Positions 33,403 through 44,700 of a DNA stretch of 64,000 nucleotides are shown here, piece after piece. The notes beneath the pieces are model-generated. The model saw nothing but the letters and a program-made list of their open reading frames with translations. It searched no databases and was not told where the DNA came from. Source of the stretch: Moringa oleifera (Eukaryota > Streptophyta > Magnoliopsida > Brassicales > Moringaceae); contig JAJFZO010000385.1 in NCBI GenBank assembly GCA_021397835.1, positions 166,001 to 230,000 on the forward strand. Reading direction: 5' to 3'. A program made the position numbers and the translations under genes. The stretch's first letter is position 1. Every line of letters begins with the position of its first letter.

Positions 33403-33581
33403 GCATCTCGATCGATCGATCATTAGGTCCATGAGCCGCGAGCGAGCAACATGCGCACGAGAAAATACGAGGCCTTCTCTACCACCGCCAAGCCGTGATG
33501 CGACGTCGCTCAAGGATCTTTTTTCGGCCAACCGTGAGTCGAAGGGGCACGGGAGGCCAACCTCTGCCCCGCGATGGTGCT
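33403..33581 (-). other. ITS2
   Basis: Spacer between the 26S 5' end and the 5.8S 3' end, with the GCCAAGCCGTGATGCGACG block shared with the ITS2 copies at 39253, 52472 and 54393. It is about 180 bp. Confidence 0.85.
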
Positions 33582-33740
33582 TGACACTCAAGCAGACGTG
33601 CCCTCGGCCTAATGGCTTTGGGCCTAACTTTTGTTCAAAGACTCGATGGTTCACTGGATTTTGCAATTCACACCAAGTATCACATTTTGTTACATTCTTC
33701 ATCTATGCGAGAGCCAAGATATCTGTTGTCGAGAGTCATT
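33582..33740 (-). rRNA. 5.8S rRNA copy, degenerate
   Basis: Antisense of 5.8S, about 159 bp, from the GCAGACGTGCCCTCGG end to the ATATCTGTTGTCGAGAGTC end. Conserved blocks are altered: the antisense reads GTTACATTCTTCATCTATG where CGCTACGTTCTTCATCGATG is expected. It is probably not functional. Confidence 0.9.
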
Positions 33741-33989
33741 TTTGAGATCGTTTAGGGACGACACGATCGTCAATCGTGCCCCGAGATCAGGGCGACTGAG
33801 GTGTGCTTTTTCATTCGAGTTCCTTGGTGCATCCCATGCTGTAGGTTTTGTTGTTGCGCACGACGAGGGGCTTGGGCACGAGCCCGCGCACCCTTGCAAC
33901 GCGAGGCAGGACAAAGGGATCGAGAGCCCATCACCCCACCGGTGTGTTTACAATGTGTTCGCAGGTCGTTTCACTGAGCGAATTTTTGC
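33741..33989 (-). other. ITS1
   Basis: About 250 bp between 5.8S and the 18S 3' end, containing the plant ITS1 core CAAGGAA motif in antisense (TTCCTTGGTGCATCCC). It is homologous to 54031-54235. Confidence 0.87.
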
Positions 33990-34187
33990 CAATGATCCTT
34001 TCGCAGGTTCACCTACGAAAACCTTATTACAGCTTCTCCTTCCTTTAAATTATAAGGTTCAGTGGACTTTTTGCCACGTCGCGAGTAGTGAACCGCTCAT
34101 GTCGCTGCGATCTGAGCATTTCACCGGACCATTCAATCGGTAGGAGTGACGGGCGGTGTGTACAAAGGGTAGGGACATAGTCAACGT

Positions 34188-34229
<42 letters not shown>

Positions 34230-34232
34230 AAA

Positions 34233-34278
<46 letters not shown>

Positions 34279-34344
34279 TTGGACCTGTCAATCAAGGTTA
34301 TAAACTTGTTGAGTACATCAGTGTAGTGCGTGTGCCTCAAACTT
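33990..34344 (-). rRNA. 18S rRNA 3'-end fragment, degenerate
   Basis: The antisense of the last ~340 nt of 18S starts at AATGATCCTTTCGCAGG. The near-universal GTCGTAACAAGG block reads GCTGTAATAAGG. A 39-bp piece (CGGCCCAGAA...TTATTG) is deleted before CCTCAAACTT, after which sequence changes directly to 5' ETS/IGS. The rest of 18S is therefore missing from this unit. Confidence 0.9.
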
Positions 34345-35507
34345 TCCACGTGTTTCCCACCGATGGGGACTTGGCAGTAGGGGTGTCACGTCGTGCCTAG
34401 GCTGGCCGTGTGGCTCGCTTGATGCTAACGGCCAACTATCGTGTCGTTGATCACGCTGCACAACGGTCTGCCTAGGCAAGCATGAGCGTCGAGATCCAAC
34501 CCCATGTCTGTCGCCTCGAGGGCCTGTGATGAAGCGCTCTGCATGCTCGAAATGCCCCCAGTGATTTAGCCCTCGCGTAGCATTTATCATCGTTAGCTTC
34601 ACCGCCCACACCATTGAGCTTGCCTAGCCATATCCTAACTTATTATCCCACGAATTTTTTTGTTTTGTTGCCCACAATTTAGTAGATTTCATTTCCCACA
34701 TTTTCCCTACTTCGTTGGCTACTGATCGGGCATCCTACACTCTTCGACCGATGTCGCCGGTCGCCTGCCTGCCAGCGGTGGTGGCTGCCACAGCCACGCA
34801 CCACCGGCTAGATGGGCAAGGCAGCAAGCCGCCCTGCCCATACCATGCGCTCTAGGTTCCCCAAGCCCAGCACCTGCCCATGTGGGATGGGCTTAGGGGG
34901 GGGGGGGGGAGCACGCATGGCCTATTGGCACCTAGTAAAGTAGGTGACCACCTCCCCCCTAAAGAATCTTAAATGAAATTTCACTCGCGACAGGAGGAAA
35001 CATCAATATGTTTGAGCCGTCATAATGACTCTAAAAAATTGTTTACCTGGAATTTTGAGTTGAAATTTGCACATAAATGAAGAATAATCATATCTACCAC
35101 TAGAAAAAATTTCAGAATTTTCTGGGAACCAAATTGTTTTTACTGAATTTTCTACAGCCAAAATTTGAAAAAATCATCAAAAATAGCTTGTGACTCGAAA
35201 TGATCCCAAACTTCAGAGGCAAACTCCTCATGAATTACACGATTTATTTGAGTCATTTTGGGACAAATTTCGTGATGAAAAGACTGTTAATTCACACCAA
35301 TTTCACAAGTGGGCATCACAACAAGCAGGCTAGGGCAGCTGTGCCTCTGCTTGGCCCAAGGTGCATGCTTGCTGACCTGTCCAGTGCACATTCGGTGACC
35401 CCATGGCTGCCCTCAGGGTCCATCACAGCCAGGGGACACGGCCAAGCCCAACTTTCCCATGAAATCAATGCCCACAACACGTGCTGAGCCTCAAAGCATG
35501 CTCGCAT
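34345..35507 (-). other. 5' ETS and unique IGS region
   Basis: Homologous along its length to 62659-64000 in inverse orientation: both share GGGGTGTCACG, AGGCTGGCC, TTATCCCA, CATTTCCCACATTTTCCC, CAAGCCCAGC and CCCATGTGGGATGGG, plus an AT-rich tract. It contains a 14-G run at 34896-34909 that is absent from the other copy. A T(C)TTTAGGGGGGAGGTG block at 34951-34966 (minus) is a candidate transcription start. Confidence 0.75.
34951..34966 (-). promoter_or_regulatory. candidate Pol I transcription start block
   Basis: The minus strand reads TCTTTAGGGGGGAGGTG, conserved with 63172-63188 on the plus strand. Plant Pol I start sites commonly have a TA-rich run followed by G residues (TATATA-GGGG type). 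The match is partial and no TATATA is present, so this is a hypothesis. Confidence 0.3.
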
Positions 35508-36008
35508 GCTCGTGGCCTGGCCAGCGCGCCCACCGCTGCCATACACTGGACAAGCAGCCCATGCCATGTTTGTTGGGGGCTACCGAGGCATGTCTCCTGT
35601 GCCCAAGGTCCATGAGACATGGCTCCCTTGGCTCGCTCGCTGAGCACCATGTCGAGGGGCAGGGACGTGGGGGCTGGATCGCGATGGGCGCCCGTGGCCT
35701 GGCTGGTGCGACCACTGCTGCCGCACAATGGGCAAGCAGCCCATGCCATGCCTGTTGGGGGCTGCCAAGGCGTGCCTCCCATGCCCAGGGTCTGTGCGAT
35801 GCGAGTCCCCTGGCTCCCTCACTGGGAATCATGTCGAGGGTCAGGGGCGAGGGAACTAGCAAGCCATGGACGCCAATGACCTGGCTGGTGTGCCCACCGC
35901 TGCCACATGCTGGGCAAGCAGCCGATGCTGTGCCTACTGGGGCTGCCGAGGCATGCTTCCCGTGCCCAATGTCCGTGTGATGCGACTCCCCTTGCCTGCT
36001 CACTGGGT
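35508..36008 (-). repeat. IGS repeat, about 3 monomers
   Basis: Same monomer as array A (GAGGCATGTCTCC, CTATGTCGAGG-like, GGGCGCCCGTGGCCTGG). It lies between the unique IGS and the 26S-proximal spacer of this unit. This is the natural IGS order, with the array heavily reduced. Confidence 0.88.
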
Positions 36009-36261
36009 AGTACTTTACCGAGGGACAGCATCGAGGGACAAGTTTCTATTACATATATATATTTTTTATTAGAGTAACACTTGGTTCCCCAATGCTTCTT
36101 GATATGTTTCCAAGTGTTTTGCCTTGTTTTTCTCATTCTCTACAAGCCCAAAGGACTTACTTCTTTTTTCAAGTCATTATCTTGGGGGACAATTTCAGAC
36201 CTCGGGGCATCGATTGCCGAAAAGAATGGGACAATTGTTGTGAGGGTTCGAGAGGGGGGGA
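36009..36261 (-). other. 26S-proximal IGS / 3' ETS
   Basis: Unique spacer next to the 26S 3' end, homologous to 46045-46202 and, inversely, to 57964-58209. It holds an AT-rich run (ATATATATATTTTTTATT) and a CAAGCCCAAAGGACTTACTTC block conserved in all three. Transcription termination would be expected here, but no terminator motif is certain. Confidence 0.75.
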
Positions 36262-36757
36262 GGGATGAATCGAAGTGATAAAGGGCTGAATCACTGTAGA
36301 TCATGGAAGTAAGGCCACTCTGCCACTTACAATACCCCATCATGTATTTAAGTTGTCTGCAAATGATTCTACCGGTCGCTCGGTGGGATTCGCACTTCAA
36401 GGCATTGAGTGAGGCTCCTCTGTCACGCGAGCTTGGCTAACGACACATGCCTTTAGGGGTCGGGAGGCATCACTTCTAGCCCAGATTCTAACTTAGAGTC
36501 GTTTAGTCATAATCCAACGCACGGTAGCTTCGCACCAGTGGCTTTTCAACCAAGCGAGATGTCTCGTACTAGGTTGAATTACCACTGCGACGCGAGCATC
36601 AGTAGGGTAAAACTAACCTATCTCACAATGGTCTAAACCCACCTCACGTACCCTATTGGTGGGTAAACAATCCAACACTTGGTGAATTCTGCTTCACAAT
36701 GACAGGAAAAGCCGACATTGAAGGATCAGAAAGTAACGTCGCTATGAACGCTTGGCT

Positions 36758-36791
<34 letters not shown>

Positions 36792-38843
36792 AACACCTCT
36801 AGCTTCAAATTTCGAAGGTCTAAAGGATCAATAGGCCACGCTTTCACGGTTCGTATTCGTACTAGAAATCAGAATCAAACGAGCTTTTACCCTTTTGTTT
36901 CACACGAGATTGCTATTCTTGTTGAGCTCATCTTAGGACACCTACGTTATCTTTTAACAGATATGCTGCCCCAGCCAAACTCCCCACCTGACAATGTCTT
37001 CCGTTTACCCGCACATGGTTGAATTTCTTCACTTTAACATTCAGAGCACTGAGCAAAAATCACATTGCGTGAGCATCCGCAGGGACCATTGCAATGCTCT
37101 GTTTTAATTAAACAATCAGATTCCCCTTGTCCGTACCAATTTTGAGTTGGCTATTTGACGCTTGGGGGAGCCCCCAAAGAAATCATTCCCAGTCCATCCC
37201 CCAGCCGACATGCGATGACCCGCTTTCACCATCGGAGCAGCTCAAGTAGTCCACCGACAGTCGACGGGTTTAGGACTGGGACCCTCACGCCTAGCCTTGA
37301 GAGCCAATCCTTTTCCCAAGGTTACGGATCCATTTTGCTGAATTCTTTTGTCTAGATTGTTCCATCGACCAGAGGCTATTAACCTTGGAGACCTGATGCG
37401 GTTATGAGTATGACCGGGCGTGGGAGGCACTCAGGTCCTTCGGATGTTTGAGGGCTGTTGGGGGCGCATCGAACTCCACGCGACGTGCGGTGCTTTTCCA
37501 GTCGCTGGACCTTACCTCTGGTTGAGCTCTTTCTAGGGTGGGCAGGCTATTAAACAGAAAGGATAACTCTTTCAGGGGCCTTCGCCAATGTCTACAGACT
37601 CCTTAACATTACCGCCAGTCGCCACATCCTGGTTTCCAAATTTTAATAGGATCCCTTTTTGAAGCCCACGCCGAGGCACTATCCGACGGGCTTCCCCCGT
37701 CTCTTAGGACCAACTAACCCATGAGCAAGTGCCGTTCACATGGAATCTTTCCCCTCCTTGGCCTTCAAAGTTCTCATTTGAATATTTGCTACTACCACCA
37801 AGATCTGCACCGATGGTCACTCCGCTCGAGCTCGCACCCCAGGTTTTACAGTGACCACTGTGCCCTCATACTCGTTGGGGCTTGGCCCTTGCCCCAACGA
37901 CCGGGTATAGGTCACGCGCTTTAGCGCCGTTCATTTTTGGGGCTAGTTGATTCGGCAAGTGAGTTGTTACACACTCTTTAGCAAATTTTGACTTCCATGA
38001 CCACCGTCCTACTGTCTTAATCGACCAACACCCTTTGTGGGTTCTAGGTTAGCGCGCAATTGGGCACTGTAACCTGGCTTCTAATTCATCCTGTATCGCC
38101 AATTTTGCTTAGTAAAAATGGCCCACTTGGAGCTCTCGATTTCGTGGGATGACTCAACGACGCAGCTGCCCCGTACTACCTATTTAAAGTTTGAGAATAG
38201 GTCGAGGGCATTGCGCCCCCAATGCCTCTAATCATTGGCTTTACCTGATAGAACTCGCATCAGAGCTCTAGCTATCCTGAGAGAAACTTTGACAGGATCT
38301 AGTTACTAGACGATTCGATTAGTCTTTCGCCCTTATACCCAAGTCAGACGAATGATTTGCACGTCAGTATCACTATGGGCCTCTGCCAGAGTTTCCTCTG
38401 GCTTTGCCCCGCTTAGGCATATGTCACCATCTTTCGGGCCCTGACAGGCATGCTCGCACTCAAACCCTTCACAAAAGATCGAGGTCGATCGGCGGTGCAC
38501 CCGCGAGGGATCCCGCCAATCAGCTTCCTTACGCCTTACGGGTTTACTCATTCATTGACTTGCACGCATGTCAAACTCCTTGGTTCGTGTTTCAAGATAG
38601 CTCAAATGGGGAGCCCGCTGGCTGACGTTGGGAGCCCACAAGTGCCAAAGCATCGCCACGATGGTGTGCGCTACTAACCACGATCTCGACGATGACGTCT
38701 CCGCGAGCGTATCAAAGGCTCGGGCTTAGGCCACCGTCACGATCCGCGTCAGTCCGTACCCCGAGTCGATAGATGGACCGGCTCGTGGCCATTCCACATC
38801 CGATTGAGGTGCATCGTCGGCCTCCATCCGCTTCCCTCCCGAT

Positions 38844-38894
<51 letters not shown>

Positions 38895-39252
38895 TGTGGT
38901 ACTTGTTCGCTATTGATCTCTTGCCCGTATTTAGCCTTGGACAAAATTTACCGCCCTATTAGGGCTGCATTCCCAAACAACCTGACTTGTTGACAGTGCC
39001 TCGTGGTGCGATAGATCCGGGCGAGACGGGGTTCTCACCCTCTTCGGCACCCCTTTCCAAGGGACTTGGGCCCTGGTCTGTCGCTGAGGACGCTTCTCCG
39101 AACTACAATTCGGGGGGTCAAGGGCGCATAATTTTCAAGCTGGGCTTTTCCCGGTTCGTTCGCCATTACTAGAAGAATCATTGTTAGTTTCTTTTCCTCC
39201 ACTTATTGATATGCTTAAACTCAGCGGGTGGTCCCGCCTGACCTGGGGTCGC
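36262..39252 (-). rRNA. 26S rRNA, near complete but with internal deletions
   Basis: Antisense 26S from its 3' end (ATGAATCGAAGTGATAAAGGG) to its 5' end (AAACTCAGCGGGTGGTCCCG). A deletion of about 29 bp removes half of the sarcin-ricin loop near 36561. A deletion of about 345 bp occurs at a CCG microhomology (37011-37013), judged against 12017-12362. Substitutions at CpG sites are frequent throughout. Not functional. Confidence 0.92.
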
Positions 39253-39471
39253 ATCTCGATTGATCGTTGGGTCCGTGAGCTGCGAGCGAGTGACACATGC
39301 ATGAGGGAGCATGAGGCTTTCTCTATCACCGCCAAGCCGTGACGCGGTGTCGCTCAAGGCTCTTTTTTAAGCCAAATGAGAGCCGAAGGCACACGGGAGG
39401 CCAACATCCACCCCGCGATGGGCCTTCCTCTCCCTGAAGGGAAGAGGGGGAGGGTCGACGACGACGGTGCT
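39253..39471 (-). other. ITS2
   Basis: Spacer of about 219 bp between 26S and 5.8S. It shares the GCCAAGCCGTGACGCGGTG block with the other copies, and a self-complementary region CCTCTCCCTGAAGGGAAGAGG forms a hairpin. Confidence 0.85.
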
Positions 39472-39630
39472 TGACACCCAGGTAGACGTGCCCTCGACCT
39501 GATGGCTTCGGGTGCAACTTTCGTTCAAAGACTCGATGGTTCACGGGATTCTACAATTTACACTAAGTATCACATTTCACTACGTTATTCATCGATGCGA
39601 GAGCCGAGATATCCATTGTCGAGAGTCATT
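39472..39630 (-). rRNA. 5.8S rRNA copy, degenerate
   Basis: Antisense of 5.8S, about 159 bp, bounded by GTAGACGTGCCCTCG and ATATCCATTGTCGAGAGTC. Conserved positions are changed (CACTACGTTATTCATCGATG in antisense), consistent with a pseudogene. Confidence 0.9.
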
Positions 39631-39710
39631 TTAGACATCATTTAAGGACGACACGACTGCTAGCTACGCACCAAGATCGGGGAGACTATGGCATGCTTTT
39701 TTATTTGATG
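39631..39710 (-). other. ITS1 fragment
   Basis: The 5.8S-proximal 80 bp of ITS1 only. It ends at ATTTGATGC, where it jumps into 18S about 190 nt inside the gene's 3' end. The rest of ITS1 and the 18S 3' terminus are deleted. Confidence 0.8.
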
Positions 39711-39712
39711 CA

Positions 39713-39756
<44 letters not shown>

Positions 39757-40080
39757 ATAATTGCAATGATCTATCCCCATTACGATGAAATTTCAAAGAT
39801 TACCCGGGCCTATCAGCCAAGGCTATAGACTCGTTGAATACATCAGTGTAATGCGCGTGCAGCCCAGACATCTCAGGGCATCATAGACTTGTTATAGCCT
39901 CAAACTTCCTTAGCCTAAGCGGCTATAGTGCCTCTGAGAAGCCAGTCGTAAAGGGTCACCTCCACGTAGCTAGTTAGTAGGCTGAGGTCTCGTTTGTTAA
40001 TGGAAGTAACCAAATAGATTGCTTTACCAACTAAGAACGGCCATGCACCACCACCCATAGAAGCAACAAAGAGCTCTAGA

Positions 40081-40119
<39 letters not shown>

Positions 40120-40170
40120 CTGTGTTGAGTCAAATTAAGCCGCAGGCTCTACTCCTAGTGGTGCCCTTCA

Positions 40171-40222
<52 letters not shown>

Positions 40223-40228
40223 GACTTT
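39711..40228 (-). rRNA. 18S rRNA internal 3' fragment, degenerate
   Basis: Antisense of 18S from GAGCTGATGACTCGCGC to CCCCCGGAACCCAAAGACTTT, about 515 nt. It is broken at a T-rich microhomology with the gypsy-B LTR tip (ATTTTTGCC). The 5' two thirds of 18S are absent. Confidence 0.92.
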
Positions 40229-40329
40229 AATTTTTGCCTTGCTAGTGTGGTCCTCCCCACTTATAGGTCCGGGCATGGAGCAAGACTTACCATGCCTTTG
40301 CCTTGGTACTTAGATTCAAGGGTCTGACA
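40229..40329 (-). repeat. gypsy-B LTR tip, 101 bp
   Basis: Only the 5'-most ~100 bp of the LTR (minus strand TGTCAGACCC...) remain next to the polypurine tract. It matches the corresponding ends at 14307-14407 and 49288-49388. Confidence 0.85.
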
Positions 40330-41790
40330 AACCACCCCCACCAGAAGAGCCCGACTCCCTCGTCGGCTTAGTGTTGTGAAACACCCTGATCTTGTCCTTG
40401 AATTGCCACAATGTGGTATCTTTTTCCCAACTCGTATCCACGTCACTGGTACCTTTCCACTGGACTAAGTAGGATGTCCTCCAATTCATCTTACTATAGC
40501 CCTCTGTTAGATGATCAATGATTTTCTTTATTTCGTTGTCAAATTGAACTCGAGTTACCGGCGATGCACGCTTAGCCTGCTTACATCTACGATTGGCACC
40601 TTCCTGAAACTCTTTAAGGAAGCTCACGTGGAATTTTGGGTGCATCTTTAGATGTTGTGGTAGCTTTAACCTGTAAGCTACTGCTCCAACTTTCTTCTCG
40701 ATCTCAAATGGTCCATCATACCTTGGGATAAGGCCTCGATGAACTCCCTTCTTCGTGATTTTCTTCCAAATTTGAGGTGTCAGCTTCAGTAGCACCTTGT
40801 CCTTAACTTGGAACTCAACATCACGTCTCTTTTTGTCAGCATATTTCTTCATACGCCTCTATGCCTTAAAAGGGCTATCCTTCACTTGGTCAATCAACTC
40901 TTGCTTGTCCCGAGCATAACGGTAGGCTGCTGGTAGCTCCCTTGGCTCCTCTGCTTGGCTATCTCATGGGGCGTCGTTGGTTTTTGCCCGAAAGCTACCT
41001 CTACGGGACTTAGACATATCGTTGACGAGCGATGGATGTTGTAGCAAAACTGCACTACATCCAATAATTCAAGCCAATCTCTTTGGCTTGCAGTCATGTA
41101 ATGCTGCAAATACTCCTCCAGCAAGCTATTTACCCTCTCCGTTTGACCATCTGTCTGTGGATGGTTTGCTGTGGAGAATTTGAGTTCTATTCCTATCATG
41201 TTTAGCAACACTATCTAGAATCTTCCCATGAATCTAGCATCTCTGTCACTCACAATGTCTTTCAGCAACCTAAATAACTTAACAACATATTTGGAAAACA
41301 TCTCAGTGGTCGTATCAGCTGGGCACGCTCAAGTAACAGGAACAAAGATAGCATACTTTGAGAACCTATCAACAATCACCATTATAACGGATAATCCCCT
41401 TACCTTTGAGAAGCCCACAATGAAATCCATGGACACCGACTCCCATGGGTGTTCCGGAATGGGCAAGGGTTGGAGTAAACCCGCCTCCTTCCTTCTATCC
41501 GTTTTGTCTTGTTGGCACACTAAGCATGTGCGAACATAGGCCTCCACATATTCCATCAACTTGGGCTGGTGATAGGCTCTTGTCAGTAGCGCGAGCATCC
41601 TCTTGACACCCGAATGACCTGGGTTTCCCTCAGCAACTATTTTCAAAGTCCTCCAGACTTAGGCACAAATAGTCTGTCTCCTCAAGCATATAGCAACCCA
41701 TCCTCGATCCAATATCTTCAGCTCAAGCTTTTGCTCACTTCCTCTATGAGTCGGGCATATTCGGTATCTTTCCCAGCTACCGATCTTATT
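40330..41790 (-). pseudogene. gypsy-B pol: integrase and chromodomain (copy 2)
   Basis: Minus-strand pieces: 41646-41329 (CLVCQQDK, MDFIVGFSK, ends VPVT-stop), 41211-40894 (PQTDGQTERVNSLLEEYL, ASQRDWLELLDVVQFCYN) and 40852-40330. The last piece holds a chromodomain, WRTSYLVQWKGTSDVDTSWE, and ends SGSSGGGGLSDP. The TGA in VPVT-stop-ACPA lies at a CGA-type codon and is also present in the copy at 53350. Upstream of 41646 is RNase H/integrase linker sequence, cut at 41790 by a join to the IGS repeat array. Confidence 0.92.
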
Positions 41791-44700
41791 TACCCAGGGT
41801 CCATGCGATGCGGCTCCCCTAGCTGGATCGCTGGGCACCATGATGAGGGCCAGGATGAGGAGGTTGGCTCGCGATAGGCGCCCGTAGCCTGGCTGGCGTG
41901 CCCACAGCTGCCACACGCTGGGCAAGTAGACCATGTCGTGCCTGCTTGGGGTTGCCAAGGCATGCCTCCTATGCCCAGTGTCCGTGCGACGTGGCTCCCC
42001 TGGCTCGCTCGCTGGGCACCATGTTAATGGGTAGGGAGGAGGGGGCTGGCACGCGATGGGCGCCCGTGGCCTTGCTAGTGTGCCCATCACTGCCACACGC
42101 TGGGCAAGAAGCCCATGCCATGCCTGCTAAGCTTTACTGAGGCATGCCTCCCATGCTCAGGGTCCATGTGTTGCTGCTCCCCAGGCTTGCTCGTTGGACA
42201 CCATGTCGAGGGGCAGGGACGAGGGGGCTGGCACGCGATGGGCACCAGTGGCCTTGCCGGTGTGACCACCGCTGCCACACGCAAGGGAAGCAGCCCATGC
42301 CATGCTTGCTGGGGGCTGCCGAGGCATGCCTCCTGTGCCCAGTGTCTGTGCGACGTGGCTCCGGTGGCTCGCTTGTTGGGCCGTAAGTGTAGGGGCAGGG
42401 ACGAGGGGGCTAGCTCACGATGGGCGCCCGTGGCCTGGCTGGCGCGCCCACAACTGCCGCACGCTGGGCAAGCGGCCAATGCCATGACTGCTGGGGGCTG
42501 CCGAGGCATGCCTACCATGCCTAGTGTCTGTGCCACACGACTCCCCTGGCTCGCTCGCTGGGCATCATGTCGAGGATCAGATAAGAGGGTGCTGGCACGC
42601 GATGGGCGCCCGTGGCCTTGCTGGTGTGCCCACAGCTGCCGCACGCTGGGCAAGCAGCCCATGCCGTGCCTGCTGGGGGCTGCTGAGGCATGCCTCCCGT
42701 GCCCAGTGTCCAAGCGTCGCGGCTCCCATGGCTCGCTCGCTGGGCACTACGTCGACGGTAGGGGACAAGATGGTTGGCTCGCGATGGGCACCACTGGCCT
42801 GGCTGGCGCACCCACCGCTGCTGCACGCTGGGTAGTTGGCCCATGCCATGCCTGATGGGGACTACAAAGGCATGCCTCCCGTTCCCAGGGTCCATGCAAT
42901 GTAGCTCCCCTGGTTCGCTCGCTGGGCACTATGTCGAGGGACAGGGACGATGGGGCTGGCTCCCGTTGGGCGCTAGTGGCCTAGCTGGCGTGCCCACCGC
43001 TGCCGCACGCTGGGCACTTGGCCCATGCCGTGCCTACTAGGGGCTGAATACATGTGCCTCCCATGCACAGGGCCCGTGCGACGCGGCTCCCCTAGCTCGC
43101 TAGCTGAGCAATAAGTGGAGGGGCAGGAACGAGGGGGCTCGCTCGCGATGGGCACCCGTGGCCTGGCTGGTGAGCCAACCGCTGCTGCACACTGGGAAAG
43201 CAGCCCATGCCTTGCCTGGTGGGGGCTGCCGAGGCATGACTCTCATGCCCGGGGTCCGTGTGACGCAGCCCCCCTGCCTCGCTCGCTGGGCAGTAAGTGG
43301 AGGGGCAGCGACTAGGGGGCTAGCTCGCGATGGGTGCCCGAAGCCTTGCTGTCGCCCCCGCAGCCGCCGCAAGCTGGGCAAGCAGCACATGATGTGCCTG
43401 CTCGGGGCTGCCGAGGCATGCCTCCCATGCCCAGGGTCCACGCGACGTGGCTCCCCTGCCTCACTCACTAGGCACCATGTCGAGGGGCAGGGACGAGCTG
43501 GCTGGCAAGCAATTGGTGCCCGTAGCCTTGCTGGCGCGCCCACAGCTGCCGCACACTGGGAGAACAGCCCATGCTGTGCCTGCTAGGGGCTTGCTGAGGC
43601 ATGACTCTCGTGCCCAAGGTCCATGTGACACGGCTCCCCTAGCTCGCTAGCTGGGCAGTAAGTCAATGGGCAGGGACGAGGGGGCTGGCTCGTGATGGGC
43701 GCCCGTGGCCTGGCTGGCGCGCCAACTGCTGCCGCACGCTGGGAAAGCAGCCCATGCATTGCCTGCTGAGGGCTGCTGAAGCATGATTCTCATGCCCGGG
43801 GTCCGTGTCATGCTGCCCCCCTGCCTCCCTCGCTGGGCAGTAAGTGGAGGGGCAAGGACGAGGGGTTTGGCTCGCGATGGGTGCCCATAGCCTTGCTGTC
43901 ACTCCCATAGCTGCCGCGAGCTAGGCAAGCAGCACATGCCATGCCTGCTGGGGGCTGCCGAGGTATGCCCACCGTGCCCAGGGTCCATAAACGCGGCTTC
44001 CCTAGCTCGCTCGCTGGGCACCGTGACGAGGGCAGGGACGAGGGGGCTGGCACATTATGGGTGCCCGTAGCCTTGCTGGCGCACCCACAGCTGCTGCAAG
44101 CTAGGCAAGCAGCACGTGCCATGCCTGCTGGGGGCTGCCAAGGTATGCCTCCCGTGCCCAGGGTCCTTATGATACGGCACCCCTGGATCGCTTGCTGGGC
44201 ACTATGTCGAGGTTTGGGGACGAGGGGACTAGCTCGCGATGGGCACCTCTGGCCAAGCTGGCACGCCTACTGCTGCCGCACGCTGGGCACTTGGCCCATG
44301 CCGTGCCTACTGGGGGCTGCTTAGGCATGCATCCTGTGCCAGTGTTCGTGTGACGCGGCTCCCCTGGCTCCCTCGCTGGTCACTATGTCGAGGGTCAGGG
44401 ACAAGGGGGCTGGCTCACGATGGGCGCCACTGGCATGGCTGGCGCGCCCACAGCTGCTGCACGCTGGGCACTTGGCCCATACCGTGCCTGCTGGGTGCTG
44501 CCGAGGCATGCCTCCCGTGCCCAGGGTCCATGCGACATGGCTCCCCTGGCTTACTCGCTGGGCACCATGTCGACGGGCAGGGACAAGGGGGTTGGCACGT
44601 GATGGGTGCCCGTGGCCTTGCTGGTGTGCCCACCGCTACCGCACAGTGGGCAAGCAGCCCCTGCGGTGCCTGCTGGGGGCTGCCGAGGCATGGCTCCCGT

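Noticed and set aside
33373..33745. Open frames of 109-121 codons on both strands
   Set aside because: They cover ITS2 and 5.8S sequence; no protein is expected.
34896..34909. 14-G run as a G-quadruplex regulatory element
   Set aside because: Absent from the homologous IGS copy at the right end of the window, so more likely simple homopolymer expansion or sequencing noise.
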